Source: Methylophilaceae bacterium 11 (GTDB lineage Bacteria; Pseudomonadota; Gammaproteobacteria; Burkholderiales; Methylophilaceae). From it: a stretch of DNA of 64,000 bases. The stretch covers positions 2,170,001 through 2,234,000 of the forward strand of contig JCKJ01000001.1 in NCBI GenBank assembly GCA_000525025.1, in the 5' to 3' direction. The number at the start of each line of letters is the position of its first letter. Positions within the stretch are counted from its first letter, which is position 1. The notes beneath the pieces were generated by a model, which did no database searches, had not been told where the DNA came from, and saw nothing but the letters and a program-made list of their open reading frames with translations. This document shows, piece after piece, positions 28,468 to 39,300 of the stretch. A program made the position numbers and the translations under genes.

Positions 28468-29307
28468 TCAAACATAGTCAGTAGAAACAGCTAGGTCTTT
28501 CCAGGCATCCAACTCTTTCTGAACGAATTGATTTTTTTCAGTGATCTTTTGGACGGTATCTGAGCCTAGTGGCAATCTCAAAGGAGGATTCTCACTATCT
28601 ACTAATTCCAAGATTGCTTTGGATAACTTAGTAGGATCGCCTGGCTGGGCATGATTAGCTGATGCTGCAAAGTCACGCATAGCGCCTACAGTTTCAGCAT
28701 ATTCTGCAAAATTTTTCTTGGTAGAAACAAGTGAAGTACTATCTAAAAAATCTGTACGGAAAAAGCCTGGTTCGACAGTTGTAGCTTTGATTCCGAACGG
28801 TTGGAGCTCATATGCCAGTGACTCTGTAAGCGCTTCTACTGCAAACTTGGTAGCGCAATACACTCCCCAACCTGGGTAAGAGGCATAGCCGCCTATTGAT
28901 GAAATGTTAATGATGTGACCACTAGCCTGTTTGCGCATATATGGTGCAACTGCACGAATAACATTCAGTACCCCAAAAACATTGGTGTTAAATAAATCTT
29001 TTACTTCTTGATCTCCTGATTCTTCAACTGCTCCTAGCAACCCATAACCGGCATTGTTAACAAGAATATCAATTCGTGAAAATTGTTGGATAGATTGTTC
29101 TGCCGCCTCAATGGCGGCTTGCTCATTGGTAACATCTAATTTCAATGCCAACAAGTTAGGGTGACTGCCTAAAGCATTAATGACAGTTTGTGGGTTACGA
29201 GCCGTAGCAACCACCTTATCGCCGCGTGCTAACGCATCTTTAGCGATTAATGCACCAAAACCTCTTGATGCGCCAGTAATAAACCATACCTTTGAATTTG
29301 TACTCAT
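28468..29307 (-). CDS. Classical SDR oxidoreductase
   Basis: A 279-residue SDR with TGASRGFG (~11-18), NNAG, INISSIGG and YCATK (Tyr-x3-Lys), so all catalytic residues are intact. It resembles the group that carries C-terminal residues suited to larger hydrophobic substrates, but no substrate can be assigned. First gene of a four-gene leftward operon and divergent from the LysR gene at 29429, which probably controls it. AGGAGA precedes ATG 29307. Confidence 0.9.
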   Translation of the reverse strand: MSTNSKVWFITGASRGFGALIAKDALARGDKVVATARNPQTVINALGSHPNLLALKLDVTNEQAAIEAAEQSIQQFSRIDILVNNAGYGLLGAVEESGDQEVKDLFNTNVFGVLNVIRAVAPYMRKQASGHIINISSIGGYASYPGWGVYCATKFAVEALTESLAYELQPFGIKATTVEPGFFRTDFLDSTSLVSTKKNFAEYAETVGAMRDFAASANHAQPGDPTKLSKAILELVDSENPPLRLPLGSDTVQKITEKNQFVQKELDAWKDLAVSTDYV

Positions 29308-29394
29308 GATGTTCTCCTGTTGTTTAAATGTGCTGCGAAGTGCAGTACGTGGGAGCCATCATAGTTATCCTGGATTACTAATAAAATACACAAT

Positions 29395-29410
29395 ATAATT
29401 GTTTAATTAT
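29395..29410. promoter_or_regulatory. Candidate LysR operator
   Basis: ATAATT-GTTT-AATTAT is a dyad between the divergent SDR operon and LysR gene, 19 bases before the LysR start codon. The AT-rich interrupted form suits a LysR half-site, but such sequences arise easily by chance in this background. Confidence 0.35.
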
Positions 29411-29428
29411 CAACTAAAGGTTGTTTAT

Positions 29429-30322
29429 ATGGAGTTAACCCGTTCTTTAACCATGTTTTTAGCCGTAGCTAATAAGTTGAGCTTTAGAAAAGCAGCCATT
29501 GATGAAGGCGTGTCTCCACAGGCAGTAAGCAAGGCCGTTAAGCATTTAGAGAAAAATCTTGGGGTGAAGCTTCTTCATAGGACTACACGCCATCTGAGCT
29601 TAACGGAAGAGGGAGAACGTTTATATCAAAATGCCAATCCTGGTATGCAATTGCTGAACGATGCATTAGGCGAACTCCAGGAAAATAAACGCGGCATGAG
29701 TGGTCGCATTCGATTGGCAGCCCCTCTGGCGTTCGGCAATCGAGTTCTGGTGCCACTCATGCATGAGTTTCAATTGTCTTATCCAGATGTGCATTTTGAT
29801 TTGATGCTGAGTGATGCTTTTGTAGACACCATCAGTCAAAGAATAGATATCGGTTTTAGGACAGGGCTTTCGCCCGAAAGAAACGTAATTTCCAGAAAGT
29901 TGGGAGACATCGTATCTGTTATCTGCGCAGCGCCATCTTATCTTGAGAAGTACGGAATACCATCCAATATTGAAGACATTCAAAATCACCGATGCACAGG
30001 CTTCCTGCACCCTCAAACTGGCAAAGAAATGCCATGGGAAATACAGGTAGATAGGGAACTTACATATGTGCACGTGCCAGCAATTGCCAGATTCAACAAC
30101 ATTGAAGCTGAGATTGATGCAGTAAAACTTGGATTAGGTATAGGGCAGTTAAGTGAATATCTTGTTAAGCAAGAACTTGATACAGGAGCGTTAATTAGAT
30201 TAGTTCCAGAAGGAACAACTGCAAGATTGGGAATCTATATGTATTACACAGAAAGAACTCAAATCCCATTCCGGATACGACAATTTATTGATTACTGCCA
30301 TAACAAATTTTTAAATAAATAA
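29429..30322 (+). CDS. LysR-family transcriptional regulator
   Basis: A 297-residue regulator with helix-turn-helix FRKAAIDEGVSPQAVSKAVKHLE split near 16-38 and a substrate-binding C-terminal domain. ATG 29429 has AAAGG nine bases upstream and is preferred over TTG 29399. It is divergent from the SDR-SDR-NQO-ABM operon and likely activates it in response to an electrophilic or quinone-like inducer; the inducer is not known. Confidence 0.9.
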   Translation: MELTRSLTMFLAVANKLSFRKAAIDEGVSPQAVSKAVKHLEKNLGVKLLHRTTRHLSLTEEGERLYQNANPGMQLLNDALGELQENKRGMSGRIRLAAPLAFGNRVLVPLMHEFQLSYPDVHFDLMLSDAFVDTISQRIDIGFRTGLSPERNVISRKLGDIVSVICAAPSYLEKYGIPSNIEDIQNHRCTGFLHPQTGKEMPWEIQVDRELTYVHVPAIARFNNIEAEIDAVKLGLGIGQLSEYLVKQELDTGALIRLVPEGTTARLGIYMYYTERTQIPFRIRQFIDYCHNKFLNK

Positions 30323-30443
30323 AATTTTTATAGAAATTTTGGCGAGGTGATTAAAACTTCCAACGTCAGCTTGGGGACTTTTGAGACATTCAGTAAATTT
30401 TAGTAATACCTCTCATTTGGGCGTAACTACCATTAACTAATTA

Positions 30444-31280
30444 TTAATTCAGCTTAAAGTCTACCGGCACCACCACGGTAAAGTTTTTACTGGCCAGCGC
30501 CCCTTTTACCGGGATTTGCGCCACCGCTTTTTTTAACATGCGCATGGCTTCATCATCCAGCGCTTGACGCTGGCTAGACTCCATAATCGTCACATCCACC
30601 AACCTGCCCGCAACAAATTTGGCGAGGAGTTTGACCGTGCCTTCCCAGTTGCGTCGGATGGCGATGGCAGGGTAGTTTTTATTTTTACCGACCAAATCTT
30701 GGAGCTGCTGACCATAGCCATCCCAGGCCTCTTCTGGACTGGCCTCCGAAGGTGTTGCATTCTCAGAGGTTTTAGTACTATCGCTATTGCTGGCCTCACT
30801 GTTTGCATGCGCTGTTGTTGATGTAGTACTGCTTTGTGGTGTATTCGTACTCGCTTGCGATTCACTCGGTTTTGCCTGTGTCGTTGGCACCTCGTAGTCT
30901 GCTGAGGCTTCCGGTGATTCGGCTGTCAATACGGGCGTGACTTCCCGTGGCTTGACTACTGGCGTGGGTTTAACCACTTGCTTTTGTACAGGAGGCGTCA
31001 CTGGTTCTTGCACCGGCTTTGGCTGTACTGGCGCAGGATTGCTGGCTGGCTGACTAGGGGCTTGTGCTAACAGATTGCTGAGCTCTACCTCAAACCGTGT
31101 GGGCTTGGGTAGCGGAGTTTGCTTGAGGTAAGGCAACCAAAAATAAGCCGTAATATGCAGCACGAGCGATAGCAGTAACGCATAACGCAGTTGATAGTCT
31201 TTTTCTAATACTGGCGTGGGCTGCTTCTCTAAAAAGCCTAACGAATCATCATGCGGATGGGATAGCTTGCCTAAAGTCAT
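30444..31280 (-). CDS. tonB: TonB energy-transducing protein
   Basis: A 278-residue periplasm-spanning protein that passes proton-motive force from ExbB-ExbD to outer-membrane receptors. It has one N-terminal membrane segment (~31-50), a Pro/Lys/Val-rich linker (~75-115), a Ser/Thr/Glu-rich stretch (~120-180) and a C-terminal TonB domain (YPAIAIRRNWEGTVKL near 198-213). It is the third gene of exbB-exbD-tonB, eight bases after exbD, beside two TonB-dependent receptors it probably serves. Confidence 0.93.
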   Translation of the reverse strand: MTLGKLSHPHDDSLGFLEKQPTPVLEKDYQLRYALLLSLVLHITAYFWLPYLKQTPLPKPTRFEVELSNLLAQAPSQPASNPAPVQPKPVQEPVTPPVQKQVVKPTPVVKPREVTPVLTAESPEASADYEVPTTQAKPSESQASTNTPQSSTTSTTAHANSEASNSDSTKTSENATPSEASPEEAWDGYGQQLQDLVGKNKNYPAIAIRRNWEGTVKLLAKFVAGRLVDVTIMESSQRQALDDEAMRMLKKAVAQIPVKGALASKNFTVVVPVDFKLN

Positions 31281-31288
31281 GCAAGCTC

Positions 31289-31768
31289 CTAGTGGTTTGT
31301 ACTTGGCTCTGCACTTGGCAGATCTGTACTTAGCAGGTCCGTGCTTGGCAAATTAGTACTATTAACATCCGGCATCATGACAAACGTGAATTTGGCTATT
31401 TTCGCGCGCTGAATCGCTGCCATGACTTTTGCCACCACGCCATATTCCACTTTCTCATCAGCCATGATATCGACCGCGTAATCGGGCACTTTGGCAGATT
31501 GCTGCAACGCAGTCTCTAAGGCGGGTTGACTCAGTTTGACTTCATCCAAGTACAGGTCTCCTTGTTGCGTAATACTAATGTGCGCGGATTTGATTTGTGT
31601 GGACACTGGTTCCGCGGAGGCTTTGGGCAGTTTGACCGATACCGCATTCATCAATAAGGGCGCCGTGACAATAAACACGGTGAGCAGCACCAGCATGACA
31701 TCCACCAATGGCGTCACATTAATCTCGCTCATCATGCTATCTTGGTTATCGTTAGTGAGCATCGCCAT
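31289..31768 (-). CDS. exbD: Biopolymer transport protein ExbD with repetitive tail
   Basis: A 159-residue protein with one membrane segment bearing the functional aspartate in VTPLVDVMLVLLTVFIVTAP (split, ~18-40) and a periplasmic domain. The last ~20 residues (STNLPSTDLLSTDLPS and following) are not part of the usual ExbD fold and are encoded by imperfect 15-bp tandem units at 31311-31355. The tail would lie in the periplasm. The start has GGGAG nine bases upstream. Confidence 0.92.
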   Translation of the reverse strand: MAMLTNDNQDSMMSEINVTPLVDVMLVLLTVFIVTAPLLMNAVSVKLPKASAEPVSTQIKSAHISITQQGDLYLDEVKLSQPALETALQQSAKVPDYAVDIMADEKVEYGVVAKVMAAIQRAKIAKFTFVMMPDVNSTNLPSTDLLSTDLPSAEPSTNH

Positions 31769-31774
31769 GTTGAA

Positions 31775-32422
31775 TTACTCCCTTAAACCGGACTTCATGA
31801 TGAGATATTGGAATGTATCGCCAAAGTTATCCATCTGCGCATTGCTGGTTTTGAGCTTGCGTAAAAAGTAGTTGTACGCCAACACGGCGGGCACGGCGGT
31901 GGCAATGCCAATCGCGGTAGCAATCAAGGCCTCGCCAATGGGCCCTGCCACAACATCCAACCCCGCAGAGCCTGTGGCCGAAATATCTTTAAGCGCATGC
32001 ATAATGCCCCAAACGGTACCGAACAAACCAATAAACGGTGCCGTAGAACCAATACTGGCCAGCACAGACAAACCGCTTTCCAGCTTGCTTTGCTCTTGGT
32101 ATACCTGATTACGCAAAGCATGCAACACCATGTCTGTCTGGTATTGTTTATTGACTAAGCTGACATCGTGCTGTGTATGAAACAATTCATCCAAGCCAGC
32201 TTTACATACTCTTGCTAAGCTGCCCTGTGCATCTCTTGCAATGGTGACCACACCGCGCAGATGTTTCACTTCTTTAAGTGCATCTGCAAAATACTTGTTT
32301 TGTTGGTTGATTTTGTAAAACGCCCAACCTTTGTAGATAACCACGCCCCACACCAAAACTGAAAGCATAGCGAGAAACAACAATACCAAATTCACAATAT
32401 CCAACGTCATATTCATAGCCAT
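31775..32422 (-). CDS. exbB: Biopolymer transport protein ExbB
   Basis: A 215-residue MotA/TolQ/ExbB-type channel subunit with three membrane segments: one near the N-terminus (~10-30) and two in the C-terminal half (LASIGSTAPFIGLFGTVWGIM split, and AIGIATAVPAVLAYNYFL). It conducts protons with ExbD to energise TonB. It is the first gene of the three-gene operon; an ACATCAGG motif shared with both receptor promoters lies about 90 bases upstream. Confidence 0.94.
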   Translation of the reverse strand: MAMNMTLDIVNLVLLFLAMLSVLVWGVVIYKGWAFYKINQQNKYFADALKEVKHLRGVVTIARDAQGSLARVCKAGLDELFHTQHDVSLVNKQYQTDMVLHALRNQVYQEQSKLESGLSVLASIGSTAPFIGLFGTVWGIMHALKDISATGSAGLDVVAGPIGEALIATAIGIATAVPAVLAYNYFLRKLKTSNAQMDNFGDTFQYLIMKSGLRE

Positions 32423-32510
32423 ATTCCATTCTGTAAAAAGTGTCAGTGAGGCGAACCTCTTATTAAAAACACGGGTTCTTATTACCTATGTCGGTTTAAC
32501 CACGCATTAC

Positions 32511-32518
32511 CCTGATGT
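32511..32518 (-). promoter_or_regulatory. ACATCAGG promoter-like motif before exbB
   Basis: On the minus strand ACATCAGG lies 89 bases upstream of exbB. The flank matches the element before receptor 1: on the plus strand both read CCTGATGTNTTAATTCAA. The same octamer precedes receptor 2. It is a candidate -35 element for the ECF sigma factors encoded in this region. Confidence 0.55.
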
Positions 32519-32572
32519 GTTAATTCAAAAAATTTTATTTATTGCGCTAAAAGCGCTTGCAAACGCCCTGAA

Positions 32573-35500
32573 TTACTCATGCGCAGCGCTGTCTTCACTC
32601 ACAATGAGCCATCTGCCATTTTTGTTTTCCATTTCAAGAATCTTTTCGGTCGCAACCTTTTGCTGACCATCGTGAATGGTTTCAATGAATACGGCCAATG
32701 CTTGTGCACCTTCAGCCTCAATAGTTAAGTCTGATAATTGAATCGCTGTATTGGACGCTTTGCTTATTTCCACTCTGCGTTTACGTTCCCACTGTTGGCG
32801 AGAGCTACCTTCCTGCGATATAAAATTGGCTGCATAGGTATTAAAGTAAATATCTGTATTTTTGTTACTCAGCGCACTCGCCCAGTTATTAATCGCCGTA
32901 TCAATTGCTTGTATTTCTTTTGCTTTTTGAGGATCGACGACACCCAAGCTTTCTGACTGCGCAGCCCGACTCTCTTGAATCGACTTCATGACTTCGGCGC
33001 TGGGTCCGCCTCGTTTAGCCATCATTTCCGCTAATTTTAATTTGGCTTTTTGTTTGTACTCACCAGCCTTGTCAAAGTCATAGCGCAAACTCAGCGATAC
33101 CGCTTGTCCAAAATACTTTTCACGCATATTGGCGTCATAGCTGGTAAAGAATGTGATCTGATCATTTTCGTCATCACTGCTGAGTCGAATACTGCCGCCA
33201 AATACAAAGTCATCACGTACTGGCTGAATCGCCGGGCTGACAAAGCTGTTGCCGCCGACCACAAATCTAGCTTGTGTAGCGGGCGCAATATCACCAAACT
33301 CATGTCGATACATGCCGTGTAACTCTAACTCCGCACCCCAAGTAGGCTCTTGCATGGCGTACACCAATTTGCCACCCAGCCCACCACGGTATGACTTAAA
33401 GTTTCGACTTTCAACTTCCAAGTTAGTCGGCGCTGGTACATTTTGGAATACCTGCATGCCATTCTCCGTAACGCCAGAATCATATGGGCTACCTGGCGCT
33501 CTATAAGTGAGTGGTCTGGACACTGTTGTGTTTTCTTTATAGCTATCCTCTCTGACAAAACTGTAATCCAACGCCGCCATCGGGATAAACGTAACATCAT
33601 CAGAAAATGCCATGGGCATACCAGCGTCAACACGCCCGGAAAGTTGCCAGCCGCCGCGCTCGCCCACCGAGCTAAATTCAAATAACTGACGGCGGCTTTC
33701 GTAAGTATTGCGCCCTACACCCAGTGCTGCATTTAGGTAAAAGTCTTCAGTAGCCTTAGAACCATAAGCTGCTACCAAATAACTATTGCCATCAATACGA
33801 TTATTGACGGTATGCCCAGTATTGACGATATTGCTGCGTGCATACCCTGCGGCGAACCCTAAGCGCATATCCGTGCCAACCACTTCTACATCACGGTCTA
33901 TGCCTGCAGAAAATCCAACGGATGAAAACTCATAGCCATCGCCTAGATCCATGCGCTGTTGTACGCCACGGTCACCAAAGCCTTGCACCCAAATGCCAAG
34001 GTTTGCGGGCGATGCACCACCCTCCGTAGCATCTGTTGCACTATTGGTTTGCGCTTTGGCCAAACGCACTGGCACTCTACTGGCATAGTGTTGCGTTAAA
34101 TAGCCATCCACCATGCGCGCGGTGGTCATGTTGAACAGCTTGTCGGTATTGCCAAGCACCATGCGAATACTGCCGTCATTCACTTCTGGACGTAGACGCT
34201 CGGCGGAGCGAATCACATCAATCCCTTTCACAAATGCTAAGTCTGCCTGTAGTTTGACGGCCTGTTTGTTATCGCCTGTGTAACTAAAGAACGCATCTAC
34301 AGCATTGGCCGCGCCTTCGGTGACGAGTGGCCTTAAGAAATCTGGCACAGCCACATCTGCCGTCATGATTAAGTTGCCAGCATCTTCACGTAACATCCAT
34401 TGCAAAAAGCCATCGCCATTTTGCAACATAGGCAATCCATTCACATTGGTGGCAATCACATATTCATTGCCATCTAACACGCGTGTACCTACTTTGCTGG
34501 CGGGTATCAACAGGCTATTGCTATCAAAGTTGGTTGCACCGGTACTGTTAATGAGCCCTGCACCTCTTGGCCCAACGGACAGCAGTAATACCGAGTTCGC
34601 GTTCATGGTGGTATCACCACTCACATCCAGGATGGCATTGCCTAAACTGATGGTGCCATTGTTGATTAAATTACCGACAATATCGCCAATCGCTTGGTTA
34701 CCCACTAATCCTGATGCTTCAGGGACATCGCTATTACCAGGGTCTGCCATTAAAGTACCACTACTTGAAACCACCACATTGGCAGCATTGATAGTGATAT
34801 TAATGGGTGGCGTGTATGCATTGGTGGCATATAAAATCACGGGGCTATTAATGGTCATATCACCAGAAACAGTCACGTCACGCTCTAGCCGCAGCGTTTT
34901 TTGCCCGAAGGTATTAAAGGCTGTCATCCCGGTAAAGTTAATCTGCCAATTGTTACATCTGTATTGAGCAATACAGGTATAGTTGAGCGTGTTGGTGCCA
35001 AGCCCGTTCGTTTGAATGTTTGTATTAAAATTAGCGTCTGTCGTCACAATGTTAAAGGTATTGACTGCCCCCACGACATCATTGACGACCACACTGCCCA
35101 AACGCGCCGTCCCAATCGCTGCTGGTTCATGTAGGTAATTGAGCGTAAATACGCGATCACCATGTACCCTGTAAAGGGTAGTTGGCACACCGCCCACCAC
35201 ACTGACCACTTCGCTATCTGTTTGATCTACATAAATATTATTGATATAGGCATTGACGTTATTCACCTCGTGATTACCTGAGCCTAAGTAGATATTATTG
35301 ATATAGATCCCACCAAACTGCGCAAACTCGCCTTCTGCAGTATTTGGGATTCTCTCTAATGCCAGCCCGATGTTATTAATCACACTGTTTCTTGGCCCTA
35401 CTTCATCCGGGTTAATAGCAAGTGCCAGACTCGGATCTTGCTCTAATGCAGCGGCGGTCATGGGGTTACGATCTACGACATAAATATCCCCAATGGAGCC

Positions 35501-36358
35501 AAGGTTAGCAGCCCCAAGATTTTTAGGGTTAGTGACACTTCTCAACGATATATTATTGATAATGGTTGTGCCAGCAGTGACATTGGTAGCCTGCTGCGTG
35601 CCATCTTGCACGGCAGGAGGTGTATAAGTGGCGCCTGCGTAGCTAATAATATTACCGCCGCCGTAAGCAGGGTGACCAATATAAGATGTATTGTTGACCG
35701 TCAACAACGCGGAGTTACTTAAAATGGCCGCGGCATAGGGCCCAGTGGCTGATATCACGCTATCTAACCCAGAATAGGCATAGCGATTCGGATACGATAC
35801 ACCGTCATCAACATATTGATTATTCACGGTAAGTGATGAGACACTGGCCCCGGCACGCACAGCTGCTATATAGCCAGCCAGTACACCATCACTGTAAAGT
35901 AAACCATTAGCATCATTACTCCAATTGCCAGTAAATGCGCGTGCTGGATCGCCGATCATTTCAATGTTGCCAGCAACATTATTAATGACAACGGCATTGG
36001 GGCCAATTGCCTCAACGGTGCTCAACGCACCTACAGTAGTCGCGGTATTGCGAAGAATAGATCCATATTCCCCAGGCGTCACCACATAGCCATAATCCGG
36101 GTCTAGCACTACCGGCGAAATGGTAAAGTTTGGGTCTGTCGTCACATTAGTGAACGTTGCAGGCGCTGCCGTATTATCGATAATAAAACTACCAAGCGAT
36201 AAACCATCCGTCACCGTAGAAGTGCCGTTACAGGTATACGTACCATCTCCGTTATCTACGCATGCCGCCATCACGGGCATACTTGGGATCATCACCGTGA
36301 GTGCCAATAGCACATGGGTCAGTAAGCGTTTTTGTTCAAACATTTGCGTATGATTCAT
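32573..36358 (-). CDS. Autotransporter-type barrel protein with C-terminal NTF2-like (Cds6-type) domain
   Basis: A 1261-residue surface protein. Order: signal peptide (~1-31); a passenger of Asn/Val/Ile-rich repeats such as VNNIYVD- and INNIYLG-like units (~50-700), as in beta-helices; an autotransporter barrel (~783-1095, from NLGIWVQGFGDRG to SLSLRYDFD); a linker; and an NTF2-like domain (~1145-1258) with the Cds6-type pattern NWASALSNKNTDIYFNTYA, RQQWERKRRVEIS and GRWLIVSED. A normal autotransporter ends at the last strand; here about 165 extra residues follow and should lie in the periplasm. Its ATG overlaps the receptor 1 stop as TAATG, so the two proteins are translationally linked. Confidence 0.88.
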   Translation of the reverse strand: MNHTQMFEQKRLLTHVLLALTVMIPSMPVMAACVDNGDGTYTCNGTSTVTDGLSLGSFIIDNTAAPATFTNVTTDPNFTISPVVLDPDYGYVVTPGEYGSILRNTATTVGALSTVEAIGPNAVVINNVAGNIEMIGDPARAFTGNWSNDANGLLYSDGVLAGYIAAVRAGASVSSLTVNNQYVDDGVSYPNRYAYSGLDSVISATGPYAAAILSNSALLTVNNTSYIGHPAYGGGNIISYAGATYTPPAVQDGTQQATNVTAGTTIINNISLRSVTNPKNLGAANLGSIGDIYVVDRNPMTAAALEQDPSLALAINPDEVGPRNSVINNIGLALERIPNTAEGEFAQFGGIYINNIYLGSGNHEVNNVNAYINNIYVDQTDSEVVSVVGGVPTTLYRVHGDRVFTLNYLHEPAAIGTARLGSVVVNDVVGAVNTFNIVTTDANFNTNIQTNGLGTNTLNYTCIAQYRCNNWQINFTGMTAFNTFGQKTLRLERDVTVSGDMTINSPVILYATNAYTPPINITINAANVVVSSSGTLMADPGNSDVPEASGLVGNQAIGDIVGNLINNGTISLGNAILDVSGDTTMNANSVLLLSVGPRGAGLINSTGATNFDSNSLLIPASKVGTRVLDGNEYVIATNVNGLPMLQNGDGFLQWMLREDAGNLIMTADVAVPDFLRPLVTEGAANAVDAFFSYTGDNKQAVKLQADLAFVKGIDVIRSAERLRPEVNDGSIRMVLGNTDKLFNMTTARMVDGYLTQHYASRVPVRLAKAQTNSATDATEGGASPANLGIWVQGFGDRGVQQRMDLGDGYEFSSVGFSAGIDRDVEVVGTDMRLGFAAGYARSNIVNTGHTVNNRIDGNSYLVAAYGSKATEDFYLNAALGVGRNTYESRRQLFEFSSVGERGGWQLSGRVDAGMPMAFSDDVTFIPMAALDYSFVREDSYKENTTVSRPLTYRAPGSPYDSGVTENGMQVFQNVPAPTNLEVESRNFKSYRGGLGGKLVYAMQEPTWGAELELHGMYRHEFGDIAPATQARFVVGGNSFVSPAIQPVRDDFVFGGSIRLSSDDENDQITFFTSYDANMREKYFGQAVSLSLRYDFDKAGEYKQKAKLKLAEMMAKRGGPSAEVMKSIQESRAAQSESLGVVDPQKAKEIQAIDTAINNWASALSNKNTDIYFNTYAANFISQEGSSRQQWERKRRVEISKASNTAIQLSDLTIEAEGAQALAVFIETIHDGQQKVATEKILEMENKNGRWLIVSEDSAAHE

Positions 36359-39300
36359 TACTGTACCCCTGCACTTTCCAACCCACTGACTTGTAAGTTT
36401 CTCGTCGCCACTTGTTTACCTTTATCCGTACGATCAGATTGACGTGTTTTCTTGCTCATGGAGGTATTGATAGGTTTGGTTGATTTCACATCAAGATAGC
36501 TAGGCGAGGTGTTGCGCTCGCGCACAATCTTCCATTGCCCCTCTTTTTGTTCAAATGTCAGCACTTTACGTATGACCACTGGCTGCCCTGCACGCAATGC
36601 TGTTTGCGTAAATACCGCCGCCAGTTTCTTGCCCATTGGCGCTACCACAATGTCGCTGAGCGCTGAAGATTGCACTTGTTCTGTGCCTATCAACGTTTTC
36701 TGCTCATCGGCCCATCCATTGTGGCTAGTGCCCGGTGGCGCATACCCTGCAGAATAGCTTTGAATATACGCATCAGCATTGTTATTCAGCATAGCCATAT
36801 TCCAAGCTTCAACCGCCAGCTTCACTTGATGCTTGGCCATTTCCACACCATAAGGCGTGCGTTGTGTGACTGGTTGTGATTGCAGTTCATCGATTTGCTT
36901 CAGCAATGCCACTTCTTCCGAACTTGGACGAGCAACGTATGCCGCCTCTAACGTATCTGGCTCAATTCTGGTGATGCTAGAGGACGGTAGTTCGCCTTTT
37001 TGGGTGGCATCAAAATCGTAACTCAGGCTTGCCCAGACCCCTCTTGGCGCACCGGCGGAAATAAATTGCGATGAAATCCACTCATTGGAGTTGTAGTTGA
37101 AGCCACTAGACCCAATAGCGCCATAGGTAGAAGGTGCAAACGGACTCACCCCCAAACGCCCGGCAGAATAATATTTTTTATCCAACACGTTATTCACCAT
37201 TAGCGACGCAGCCCAGCCATTGCCAAAGTTATAACGCCCGCTCATGTTCAATACGGCATAACCTGGTGCGGTACCAGAATAATTATTGCCTATCACGCCA
37301 CCAGTACCGCGCCCGATACCATCGGCTGTCACTCTTGGTAAGTTTGGCGTATGCGCGTTATTCTCATTCCCGCGTAAATATGAACGGCTATGCGCCACCA
37401 TATTCATATTGAGTTTGAAGTTAGGGGTTAATTTATAGCCCCAGTTAAAGTTGAAGTTATTAAATGGCACACCTGGCATCACATTGCCCGGCTTCACATC
37501 AATCACATTAATCGGCCCAAAGAATGGGTCTCTGACTGCGGTACTGTTGGCTGTACTAAATGTTTTAAAGTGCGATTGAAACGTTGCGTCAGTTAAAGAG
37601 TAGTTCATCCGGAAATCAGATTTGCCATATTCCCCAGCCATACCAAACTCAATCCCTTGGCGACGCGTATCACCAATACTCTGGAAGAAACTTAAATCGC
37701 CCGTTAATGCTGTTAAGTAAATATCATCCCGTACATTGGTGCGATACGCGGATACGTTCCACTCCAAGAAATCATTGAATTTGCCACGCGCACCCACCTC
37801 ATAGGTTTGCGCTACTACCTGCGGTAAATAAGGGTCGCCGGATAGCGAGCTGGGCAACTTACAACCACGACCTTCTGCCAAGCTGCGTGGGATTGCTGTG
37901 GTACTGGTAGGGTTACCGTAAATATCAGTGGGGATCACCAGCGTTGCATCGTAGGCACAGCCCAACTCAATCACGGATGGCGCACGCGTGCCTTGATTCC
38001 AGTTAGCGTACAGATTCAAGTTGGGTTTGGCTTGCCAAGTTGCACCAATGGAAGGATTCAACGAGTGATAGCTAAATTTCTCCGTTGCGGACTTTTCCAG
38101 CAGATTTAGCCCACTAGGGAAAAGCCCTGCCATGACTAATTCATTGAAATAGGTCTCGGCCGGAATAGGCGCATCTAGACTGTAAGGACACTCCGACAAA
38201 TCCGTGCCCGGACAAATAATGCCATAGGCATAACGGTTTAAATACCTTAATCCCGTCAGTGTCCTATCGGCCTTGGTAGGCGCGAGTTTATTGATGATAT
38301 TGGTATAGTTATAACGTGCTGAAAATGAAAAGTTTAAGGTTTGTGTCGGTGTCCATGTTTCACTAAAGTAAGCACTGCGCGTACTGGATTTTCCGGCAAA
38401 ATCATTGATGGTCGCATCATGATCCGCGAAGTAATATTCCTCACCCAATAAATTGGGGTCATTGATTACATTGCGGTTCTCATCCAAGGTACCTAAACGC
38501 TGTTTACCCACATAGCTGGAAGTCGCCTTATCGATGGACGTACCCACCATAAATTTATGGTAATCGGTATTCCAGTTAAGCTGTAACGCTAAGCCTTTAC
38601 TGACTTGCTGGATATTAGAGTCGGTAGTAATCGCAGTAGGCGTGCCTTCAATCACGCCAGTATATGGTTCAGCACCCAAGGCACCATCTCTGGAGACTCC
38701 ACCACCTTCGGCAGCAATCATGCCCTGATTCCAATAGCCATTAATCCCTGTTCTACATACATCTGCATTGACTGGCACATGCGCAAATATATAACTGGTC
38801 GTACCATCGGCATCAAGATATGGCATACCACTACTTGATTGTGGAAAATCCATAAAGCTACTGATAGTACCTGCGCCATATGGCAAGTCATCAGTTCCTT
38901 GGATATACGGATTCACAAATACATCGTATACACCAGTTGCAAATATCGTTTGCAAAGCGTTAATCACTGGCTCTGGAACAACCACGCTACCTTCATTTTG
39001 AGTGAGCGACATATCAAACCCACCGCCCGTACCAGCACTAATGAGGAACGGCATATAATTAGCCTCACTCACCACAAAATAATTAGGGATGCCGTCTCTG
39101 TTATCATCCGCGTATGCACAGTGAATATTTTTACCAGTGCCAGGTAAGCGCGTCCCCTCATGGCTGTAGGTTCCATCCGGCTGAAAGTTTTCCAAGTCAA
39201 TAATATCGCCAGTTGTGGAGTGGCGTTTACTATTACGGTAATACGCATGACTGGTAATGTTAAAGGTATTGGTCACATCAAAAATACCAGCAAGCTTGAG

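Noticed and set aside
34305-34967. 220-codon plus-strand frame inside the autotransporter-type gene
   Set aside because: The minus-strand gene is supported by barrel homology across this stretch. The antisense product is a Pro/Leu/Ser-rich shadow with no family features.
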